NCBI GenBank assembly: GCA_022885665.1
Contig: JAGQDJ010000063.1
Location: forward strand, 124,001 to 188,000
Source: Triops longicaudatus
Lineage: Eukaryota; Arthropoda; Branchiopoda; Notostraca; Triopsidae
DNA length: 64,000 nucleotides
Direction of reading: 5' to 3'
The notes under the pieces are model-generated. The model did not search any database, was not told the DNA's origin, and was given only the letters and a program-made list of their open reading frames with translations. Shown in pieces: positions 55,839 to 64,000 of the stretch. Each line of letters starts with the position of its first letter. Within the stretch, counting starts at the first letter, position 1. The translations under genes were made by a program, and so were the position numbers.

Positions 55839-56340
55839 CTAAATGGGCTTCTGTTCGACCAATTTGAACCAATAGCCGCACTCGCAACGCTTAGGAACAC
55901 CTTTATGCAACCACATCCAGTTAATGCAAGTGGCATCTTCTTCGCAAACGCAACCCACGACTCGGGATTCGAAAGCTGAAGGAACCAAGTTAGGAGCATC
56001 CTTAGTGCCAGCGACACGTTTATACGCTTGGATATCGAAAGGATCCTATACAACGAGATACACGCTATTAGATGCACGGAACTGTATATATAAAAGAGCT
56101 TTAAGCTAAGGCAACAGATAAGATCTTACTTCATTGCCAGCCAATTTGGCCAAGAGTTCCCTCTTTTCCAAGCCGGTGGCGTGCTCCAAAGGATCACCCA
56201 TCACTAATAAAAATATTTAAGCATAGAGAGCGTTAACAGCATTTAAATTATATCTTACTTTTGTCGGCTGCCCTCCACTGGGAGGTAGCAATTCCACGGG
56301 ACGCTACACGGAAAACAGAACGACCGACTAGGCTCGCCAT
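55839..56340 (-). CDS. COX5B: Cytochrome c oxidase subunit 5B, mitochondrial
   Basis: Three exons, 56340-56259, 56203-56130 and 56045-55839, join to 120 aa. It is a nuclear-encoded, zinc-binding subunit of respiratory complex IV on the matrix side of the inner membrane. The first ~25 residues are Arg/Ser-rich without acids, a mitochondrial presequence. The conserved core reads DPLEHATGLEKRELLAKLAG, PNLVPSAFESRVVGCVCEED and NWMWLHKGVPKRCECGYWFK. Zinc ligands are Cys84, Cys86, Cys106 and Cys108. The CxCG form of the second pair is the insect-like variant of the vertebrate CPxCG. It is divergent from SF3B5. Confidence 0.95.
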
Positions 56341-56912
56341 TTTGCTTACGGAAAGTGAGGGGATTGCCAAGTTTTCATTTTTATGACTTTCTTGCAGTGT
56401 TTAAAATTTTATTTTCTATTAATCTTGAGTTTTCAATTTTAGCTTAATATAATAAATTCATGTATAATATATTAACATTTATTTTAATCTTATTTTAGGA
56501 TTTTATCATAGTTTCAAGAGTGGGCTGTGGGACAACGCTGTACTGTATTAAGCCTTAGCCATGTTTGATCAAGACAGAGGTGGATAGTAGCCGCCATATT
56601 GGCCGAAGTGCCTTCAGCGTAAGCCTATGCCATCTGTCAGGAAAGGGTTACACTCATACTAGCGTTCCTTTATTGTTCCTTTACTGTTTAGCTTCAAAGC
56701 AACGTAAACAAGGGTTTGAGACAGGTAAGATTTAATTAAGCATGTTTAGTTTGATAACTCAAGTTTGTTTAAAAGAACGACAGTCTCTTTATGTATCTAT
56801 GTATAACCTTTTAATAATCTATTTATGTATAACCTTGTAGTACGGATTAACTAATCAAAGCGTTTTTTTTAGTAGGAGTTGCTGTTCGATTTTCTATAGA
56901 CTTATTGTCAAG
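56341..56912. promoter_or_regulatory. Shared 5' region of COX5B and SF3B5
   Basis: A 572-bp interval separates the two divergent start codons, so a bidirectional promoter is likely. No TATA box is evident. It holds AT-rich stretches and GCCGCCATATTGGC, a YY1-like CCAT core, at about 56591. Confidence 0.45.
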
Positions 56913-57170
56913 ATGGGCGACCGTTACAACATTCATAGCCAGTTGGAACATTTGCAGTCCAAGTATATCGGCACAGGCCATGCAGATACACTGCGCTACG
57001 AGTGGCTTACCAATCAACACCGTGACTCTTATGCGTCTTACATGGGGCATTTCGACCTCTTGAACTTCTGCTCCATCGCAGAGAACGAAACCAAAGCCAG
57101 GGTTAAATTCAACTTTATGGAGAAAATGCTCCAACCCTGTGGCCCACCCCCGCCCAAACCCGAAGATTAA
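56913..57170 (+). CDS. SF3B5: Splicing factor 3B subunit 5 (SF3b10)
   Basis: A single-exon frame of 85 aa, nearly the 86 aa of the human protein. It is a small helical component of the U2 snRNP SF3b complex in the nucleus, stabilising SF3B1. Almost the whole sequence is family-typical: YNIHSQLEHLQSKYIGTGHA, LTNQHRDSYASYMGHFDLLN, IAENETKARVKFNFMEKMLQ and a final PCGPPPPKPED. AATAAA at 57202 gives a very short 3' untranslated region. Confidence 0.97.
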   Translation: MGDRYNIHSQLEHLQSKYIGTGHADTLRYEWLTNQHRDSYASYMGHFDLLNFCSIAENETKARVKFNFMEKMLQPCGPPPPKPED

Positions 57171-57201
57171 GATCGACCATTTGGATGTATTTCTGGCTTA
57201 C

Positions 57202-57207
57202 AATAAA
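57202..57207 (+). terminator. Polyadenylation signal of SF3B5
   Basis: AATAAA lies 31 bp after the SF3B5 stop codon, in a TTACAATAAAAAGAG context. Confidence 0.7.
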
Positions 57208-58097
57208 AAGAGTTTCTTAAACTTCCAAGTCTTATTGTATAAAACGGCAATAAAAAATGAATTTAAAAAATAAACAAATTTTTTTTTAAAGCTACGTAGA
57301 ATTTTTTTCTAGATAGCTGAGTAGTTCTTTGTTAAGAGTTTAAGCAACTTTTAATTTGGCGAACAGCTGTGCTTCCGTTAGTAGATATTTAAAAACTTGG
57401 ATTAGTCAATTAAATTTTTTTTAAATACGACATTTGCAGCCATAAGTCTTGGCAATTTTCTTTCTCGTAGACTTGAGTGAGCAAAACGTGTCTCTACTTA
57501 ACTTCTCAAACAACTTTTGTTTCTTTCACACTAAATTTTTTTGACAGCTACCGGTCTTTGACACAACAGCGATTTTTGTTTGATTTGTGTTGCAGTTAAT
57601 GCACGTTGAAATTGAACCGAGCCACTTTTACTACAATGACGGTATGCAAGGTCACTTGACAATCGTCGTAATTCCCTTATTGACTACTTAACGTCTTATC
57701 TGTCACAGACGAAAAATATCCTACGAGTAACTGAGTCTTTAACGTATTTGCTTTGACTTTTTTTTCAATAAATCCTATTAATAAACCGTTCATCCTCTCC
57801 AATGAATTGACTCAGGGACGAGAAAGACAGTAAATAGCAGCAAGCTTCGTCACACAAAGAAAAAATCCTTTCAGTGTATTCGTGACCAGCTTGTGTGATG
57901 TGTGTTGAAAGCCAACAAAGATTAGAAAAAGCCTGTCTGCTCCTAGTCCTTCTGCCTTGTGGACATGAAAGTTTTTAACTGAGTGACGTTGTCCATTCGT
58001 CTGAGCACACACACATACAAAGGTTTACCTAACCCAAAATTGGATTACTAGGATCAATACGCAAACTTGACATAGGTCTGTAGAAAACGGGATTCCC
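57208..58097. other. Intergenic region upstream of the 58098 gene
   Basis: No coding exon supported; AT-rich. Presumed promoter and 5' untranslated region of the following gene. The downstream frame is closed by a TGA at about 58065, so its ATG at 58098 is the first available. Confidence 0.45.
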
Positions 58098-58781
58098 ATG
58101 GCACAAATTAGAACCCTTGAAAGCAACGCATTCGGTTGGTTTGTCAGCACTGACCTCGGATCATCTACTCCAGTTACAGCGCTAAGTGAATTTCGCCGAC
58201 CTGGCTTGCCGCATGCAGGCCGGGCCAACAGCAGCAGAACCGGTTTGTTCAAATGGAGGAGTGAGTGCCGTTTAGCTCGTGCTGCCGACGCAATGGAAAA
58301 ACTGCGGCAGTGGAATTCAACAGAAAACCTGGACGTCACCGTGACGCCCGTGTCTTTTCGCAAGTTTGCGTACCGTTTGAGTCAGCAACGGTCTTCGGAC
58401 AGTTGTCTAGGCTCGGATTGGTCGGACGAATGTCGTACGTATCAATCCACGCCCTCTTTGCTGGAGGAGGATCAGGTGGCATCGGATATCAAATACGCCC
58501 TGAAGCGCTTATCTTCCGTGACCGAGCATTATAAATGCATGAGGCAAGAGCTGGGCACGGTGCGAAGCGGCTTGGAAGGATTGCATCACGAAATGGAACA
58601 ATTCCGGGAAAGAATGCAAAGAACCCGTTATCGACCCATCGTCAGCAAACCTGCCACGTTTTGCGCCATTCCCGACGAGATAACGAGTGAAGCCGTCGCA
58701 GATGTTACTTATAAAATTCTCAAACAAGTGTGTGCCCAACAATTAAACCTAGACGGTCGAGAACATAATTTTCTGGTCTGA
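58098..58781 (+). CDS. Intronless 227-aa protein of unknown function
   Basis: A single open frame with composition and codon use well above the AT-rich background. Residues 1-60 are Ser/Arg/Ala-rich and probably disordered. Around 65-95 is AMEKLRQWNSTENLDVTVTP. Residues 97-118 are Ser/Asp/Cys-rich (SSDSCLGSDWSDE), with possible phosphorylation sites. About 125-178 is strongly helical and coiled-coil-like (IKYALKRLSSVTEHYKCMRQ, EGLHHEMEQFRERMQR). A hydrophobic helical tail (VADVTYKILKQVCAQQLNL) ends at TGA. AATAAA motifs follow at about 59026 and 59063. No family is recognised. A cytoplasmic scaffold or cytoskeleton-linked protein would be a guess. Being intronless among intron-rich neighbours, it could be the coding last exon of a longer gene or an old retrocopy. 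Confidence 0.7.
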   Translation: MAQIRTLESNAFGWFVSTDLGSSTPVTALSEFRRPGLPHAGRANSSRTGLFKWRSECRLARAADAMEKLRQWNSTENLDVTVTPVSFRKFAYRLSQQRSSDSCLGSDWSDECRTYQSTPSLLEEDQVASDIKYALKRLSSVTEHYKCMRQELGTVRSGLEGLHHEMEQFRERMQRTRYRPIVSKPATFCAIPDEITSEAVADVTYKILKQVCAQQLNLDGREHNFLV

Positions 58782-60382
58782 AATCCGAAGAGTGTTTTTA
58801 TTTAGAAAACTATCCTCGTTTTTAATTTTCTAACGTCCGTTCATTCATGCAACATGTATAAAGCCGTTACCAACAGCGCCATCGCTCCCCACGCCACGCG
58901 CTGGCCTGGCGGGTGGCGCTGCCAGCCAACTGTGTTATAAGACTTGAATGTAATTGCTTTTCGTATGCAATATTCACACACCTGTCTACAGCTACTTTGG
59001 CACTTGGCAACCACGAAGTATTGTAATAAAATATTTCATGCTTTGTGTACAGTTACTCGTCAATAAAACCTAAATAAAGAGAAAGCTTTTTTGCTTACTA
59101 AAGACAAAAAGACGGAGACAATTGACAACTATAGTAGGAATCTCTTTTTTACGTAAATATATTTATAAAACCGGTCTTAATGTCACCTAAGCTAAAACCT
59201 AATCAGAACCTTTTTCCTCCAGGCAGATTCGGTATTAAGATTTACCCAGTGGACTTCGATCCTGCGTTATGGCTTTTTCGAGGCTAGTAAGGAAGACGCG
59301 ACTTGCGACGAAAAAACGCATGAAAATTCAACTAAAAAAAAACAAACACACCCTACAAGTAAAAATACTGTTGACAGACAATTTTAACGAAGTAATAATC
59401 CCGTTTTACGATATTTGTAACCCGCTTTTACCTCGAAAACTTTTTTTGTTTGCCAGTGTACCTTTGTTAGAATAACAACATTTGTAGACATAATTTGCGA
59501 TTTTTTTAACTTTTACGATTGTCACCCTTTTAGCTAAAAAGGTTAGCACTTTCCCTTAATTGTTTGCGCTCTCCCCTTTACACAAAACCCCTTTCTTTCC
59601 GGTTGCCAAGTTCAAACGCAACCAGCGCGAAATTTACGAACAACACGTGGTTTTCCCGCAACGTGAATGGGGTTGCAAAGCGCGTCATCTACAACGTTCT
59701 AGGAATGCATACCTTAAAAATACCACGTTGTCCAAGCTTGCGTTTTCCCCTATGTACATTACGGGGTTATGCGAGCTTTAGTGCGTTCCAATATTTATTT
59801 TTGCATCTCTCGTATCGGCAAAATGCCAAGAGCCGTGTTCGAATTGACGTATAGAAAATTCTTCCCAGTAGCTCGTTATAAGCCCTTCTGCTCGTTAACT
59901 CTTGGACGGAGAGCATCGTGCGTTCTTATAAAACCTAGTTACTTGCTATGTGCTTAGCTACCCGGACAAACATTTCACTATAACTAGCGAACCCTAAAGG
60001 GAAACTCTTGATCTCTGGAGCCTTTGGAGCGAGGAATACCAAAAATCCCGAATGACGTCTCTGTGGTTACCATCAAAACAGAAAACAAAAAATTCCCTGC
60101 CTGGAGGTTTCAGCCCCTTAAGGAAACAAACTAGAACTTCTTGACCTCAGAGTATCGTTGTAAACATACGTGTGTAAAGCTAATTTTATTCTCTCTTGAG
60201 CTTTCGACCGAGTTTTGGAAATTTGGGCTAAAATTGGGTCCGTGTAGGGAGTGTGTTATCGTTCTACACAATATATCGTTCGTTCTATATCAGCGTGTTC
60301 TATAGAAGTGACAACTGTTGGCCGTGAGCAGGAAACTTAATAAAACTATTGTGTGGTAAAGCATTTGTTATTGTTAATACAA
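58782..60382. other. Intergenic, no gene seen
   Basis: Begins with the presumed 3' untranslated region of the 58098 gene, which includes a GC-rich patch at 58871-58930 with short inverted matches (CAGCGCCA / TGGCGCTG). The rest shows only short chance open frames. Confidence 0.45.
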
Positions 60383-60653
60383 ATGGCCAGACCTCATGCC
60401 ATTTCACACCCTGTGGTCCTTTCGCTATGTAATAAATTCGCAGGTGAGTGGCCCATTTTTTATTATATTTGAATTAACAAAGAGCTTATCATCCGAGAGT
60501 GAAGTACTTAGTTAAAGACTTAAACCCGGATAATCTTACAGGTTTTGGCCTCGAAAATTCGTTGAGAACGGCACGTATTTGGCACCCTGTGTCCAACGCT
60601 TTAGTGTACAGTGGGTTGAGATTTTTTTCACCGGGATTAAACTCCTTTACACC
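60383..60653 (+). CDS. Possible two-exon 5' end of an unrecognised gene
   Basis: Exon 60383-60443 opens with ATG (MARPHAISHPVVLSLCNKFA) and ends at GTGAGT in phase 1. A candidate exon at 60542-60653, between AATCTTACAG and GTAAGT, continues in frame (GFGLENSLRTARIWHPVSNA, LVYSGLRFFSPGLN). The composition resembles a mitochondrial leader or small membrane protein: Arg, Ser and hydrophobic residues, few acids. No family is recognised and no third exon was found downstream, so this may be a non-coding transcript or a chance arrangement. Confidence 0.3.
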
Positions 60654-63600
60654 GTAAGTATCTTACTATACCAACCTATATGCTAGTTAAGCGTAACTGT
60701 AAGTAGCACGAGTCAATTGTGTGAGAAGCTGGCCTGAAACGAACGAAAGATGGGTTAAGACATCCAACTGCCGCTAACTTAAGCTCTTGTTGCGTAGTCA
60801 TGGTTGAAGAATTTTGCACTAAAATACTACAAATACTTCGTTGACATCGTTTTTTCATATTAAAATACTTATAAGGATTTATCTCCAGTGCATTTTTGTC
60901 TTTGAATGTATTTTGTGGACGTTTAAATTCCGAATAAAAAAAATCGTGCCCAAAGCCGCCTGCCCTTCTAATTTCGCGGATAAACTGGATTAAGGAAAGA
61001 AGGCTTGCAGGATACAATTACATATTTGTGTCGAGTTAAATAAAGTAAGACTTTACATTTCACTGAAATATTTGCGGGAGAAAAGTAACGCGAAGTAATT
61101 GTGTGAGTTAACTGAGTTAATCAACATGTTGTTTTCATTGTTGCGTTTACTTTAAGAGCCAACAGATGGCAGAGAAAAGGTTTATAATTAAGCAAAATCT
61201 GTTTGAAACACAAGCGTCAGTATATCACAAGCTTGGAAATATAATTCCTCTAAAAGATGGGGTATACGAATGTAACGAAAGCTTTTGAAGCGTGAGGCGC
61301 TATAGCAACGCGTGTTTGTGTTTGTTGACAGTTGCAGACTTGGAGACGCTTCGTTGACAACGATGCCTGATGGACTGACAGGAACGTAAACACCTACTTA
61401 GATCTGTAACAATGGTTTCTGAATGAAGCAAAAAGTTAGTAAATGATATTTGGAAGCTTTGAAAACATTTTTTTAAATGTATTGAGATAGAAACGTAAAG
61501 AAAGCTTTTGGTGCGTGAAGAGGTACGGCAAAGCAGCGTGTTTGGCTTGTTGACGCTTCAAACCCAAAATTGGCCTGTTAATAACGCAAGAGGCGTTTCA
61601 TTGGAATCTGTGAACCCAAAATGGTTCCAAAATCGACTAGGGTAATAGACGTAACTAAAACTTCTTATAAACACATTCCAAGTGTTTTACTAATGGTCCC
61701 TGGGCAAATTTCCTTAAAAATCGACATGACACAAGGTAAACTTTTGTTACTTGTGACCCGTTTCGAGCTAATTTTAAGCAAAATTTAGAGCAGATAAGCC
61801 TTGCTAATTGCAAAAGCTGAATTTTCTTGATTTTCAGCGTACACAAGCTCAGTTAGCCTAAACGCTACTTTATTATGTCAGATCTTGAGTGAAACACGGA
61901 AAATCCATTGTTACAATTGACCTGCAACCCTTTCATGTCCACAACGCCTGTGTTGTGACGACCTTTTGCAAAGGAATATTTATGTCGCACAGGATGATGT
62001 TCACGTTTCTCTCTTTTATGTCCAACAAGAAAACACTTGCGCGTTAAGATCCAGATGCCGTAATCCGTAAACGCATTTTCACACGTTTCTGTTTTTGTGC
62101 CTCAAAACTATCCCATTCATCGCTCGTCTGCAACCTGCTCCAAGACTTTATCTGCGCAACCTAAATTTATTACACTCGGTGCCTGGAATAATAACAATAA
62201 AAATATAGCCAAATTTGTTACAGCAACTCAATTGCTATTTAACAATTCAGTCCACATGCTCCACCCATTCCTTCTTCTTTTCCCCTACCCCTTTTTCCTT
62301 CCTAACGTCTGATACACTCATAAAATGGTTATGTGAATCATCCTCTTAGAAAAGAATTATATCAACAGATGCACAGAAAGTTCAAAAACATTCAATTCCG
62401 TTAGGTTAAGTAATGTTACGGTAACTTAATTGTTAAATTGCCCTACACCAGTGGTGCCCAACCTACGGCCCACGGGCCATATCCGGCCCGCGAAGGTGCC
62501 TCATACGGCCCGCTCATTTATACCGCTCATGTATATCACTGCATAATTTCATTTTTAACGTCGGCATGATTCTGGCTAAACCGGAACATTTAGGCCCGCG
62601 AGATTTTATATCATGTCGCGCGCGGCCCTCGGGTGAAAAAAGGCTGGGCACCACTGCCCTACACGTCCTCTATCGGTCAGTATTGTATAGCAATAGGCCT
62701 TCCAGGACTGGAAAACTGATAAGTAAGAATTATATTGAAAACATGTAATAACACTATTAAAACTACTGTATTGAAACTATGAGAACTACTATGTTGCAAC
62801 TATTTAAATTACTAGCTATTAATCTATTGAACTGCCAAATATCAAATGTATTAAAACTATTTGTGATATAACTAGTACATTTAATGTTTTAATTAAATCA
62901 TTCATTTGAATTAAAAGTATTTTTGTTTTTTGTTATTCAAATTAAAGGTATCGTTTTATTGCAAATTTACTATTTCTCATAAATGTAACAGCGCGGTTAA
63001 AGAGGGTCCGGATAAGAGGGTGTTAGGGATGTTTGGTTGCAGTACATTAGGGTAGTGTCAAGGAAGGGGTAACGTTAAAAAGTTCATCACGTGTGAAAGC
63101 GTCCCTAGGACACTTTTATTTCCTCGTATAGGAAAAAAAGAAGAGCGTGCAAGAATAAAGTGCATTATTGATCGTGAAGTTGCGCCTGGGAGAAGCCTGT
63201 GTGTTGTGTGTGCAGGGGGCTGATAAAACCCGGGGGAAAAGCGCGCAGTGAGACATAATCGGCTCAGGTCGCAGTGCGGAAACGTCGCGCGCACTCTCCC
63301 GGCACTCGTGGCTCAAAATCCGGCCTGCGCTCCTGCCAGCGCCCCAGTCTCGCAGCGCGGGGTCCGTGGACTTTTGCCCGGCGTTCCATCGGTCAAAACC
63401 GGCGATCCTTTTTCCACACAAGGATAGGGGGGAAAAAATACCGCGTTTTTTTCCGTTCTTATCCGATAAGCGAGAAAACGTGCCAACAAACCAAACTGTG
63501 CATTTTTTGTTATTTTGACCTGTGTTGACATAGCTTCTGTCACAAGTTAATTAGTGTGAAATACCTAAGCAAGAAAAAAAAAATCGAAAAAGACGGAAAA

Positions 63601-64000
63601 AAACGAAGAAAAAAACAGGCTGAAGGAAAGTGATGAACCTATAGGATACACGATCTAACACCGTTTTATATGCGGCAATTGACGTGCTGCACATCACCAA
63701 TCATCCCTGTTAAGTACGTTTTCATTCTTGACTAGTCACGTTGTTGTGCGTTGTCTACACTTTCCCAAATTAACATAACCCAATTTAGTCAATCAGAAGA
63801 AAAGTTCTTTCAGCAAAGCGACAAGTATCTCTAATGCGATTAGCACGTTTCTGCCGTGTTGCGTAATCTGTTCTGCACATTTAGAAACTTCCGTCATGGC
63901 CTTACGACGTCACACATGCCGAGGAAAAGGAAAACATGTGTGTATTTACGCACTGCGAAATTAATGCTCACTCACTCTTTTCCTTAACTGTCAACAGCAA
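60654..64000. other. Right-end region, no supported gene
   Basis: Apart from the MITE at 62449-62656, no coding exon is supported. From about 63180 to 63470 the sequence becomes GC- and CpG-rich, with GCGCGC runs and TCGCAGCGCGGGG, as in a promoter or first exon of a gene lying partly outside the window. Strand and identity cannot be given. Confidence 0.4.
62449..62656. mobile_element. hAT-type MITE with 8-bp target duplication
   Basis: The 208-bp element begins CAGTGGTGCCCAACCT and ends AGGCTGGGCACCACTG: terminal repeats of 16 bp with one mismatch. It is flanked by an exact CCCTACAC duplication (62441-62448 and 62657-62664). The subterminal sequence is rich in GGCCCG/CGGGCC motifs (CGGCCCACGGGCC, CGGCCCGCGA, AGGCCCGCGA), typical of transposase-binding repeats in hAT elements. 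No coding capacity. Confidence 0.93.

Overview
The window is animal nuclear DNA: AT-rich, with single-copy conserved metazoan genes split by short GT-AG introns (mostly about 35-450 bp, one of about 10 kb). The best species clues are the alan-shepard/RBMS-type RNA-binding protein and a COX5B whose C-terminus has the CxCG form familiar from insects. I read it as an arthropod, or at least an ecdysozoan or other invertebrate. The species cannot be fixed from sequence alone. There is no bacterial, viral or CRISPR content.

Layout, left to right. LRRFIP (flightless-I-interacting coiled-coil protein, minus, 1226-5058) is divergent from RNMT (mRNA cap guanine-N7 methyltransferase, plus, 6233-8619). 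RNMT is convergent with METTL2 (tRNA m3C methyltransferase, minus, 8718-10957); their stop codons are only 98 bp apart. A shep/RBMS gene with two RRMs (plus, 13920-28459) has alternative candidate first exons and a ~10 kb first intron. Next come an unrecognised secreted 10-cysteine protein (plus, 32242-33558), GKAP1 (minus, 33884-36021), a second unrecognised secreted 10-cysteine protein (plus, 36738-37336) and ELP2 of Elongator (plus, 38198-43501). A cytochrome b561 locus follows (minus, 43916-54110), then COX5B (minus, 55839-56340) divergent from SF3B5 (plus, 56913-57170). An intronless 227-aa unknown (plus, 58098-58781) and a possible two-exon gene start (60383-60653) close the list.

Exon joins were worked out by hand from splice signals, reading phase and remembered family sequences. 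All the recognised genes join in frame from start to stop. Several genes act on RNA (cap methylation, tRNA m3C, wobble-uridine modification through Elongator, SF3b splicing, RRM protein), but animals do not use operons of this type and the grouping is probably coincidental.

The most interesting structures are these. The cytochrome b561 locus shows three candidate first exons, all ending in phase 2 at a GTAAGT donor, and two homologous alternative last exons. Two neighbouring loci encode unrecognised secreted cysteine-rich proteins. Two complete hAT-type MITEs have perfect 8-bp target duplications. A perfect 18-bp hairpin lies in a METTL2 intron. Several short dispersed repeat families recur across the window.
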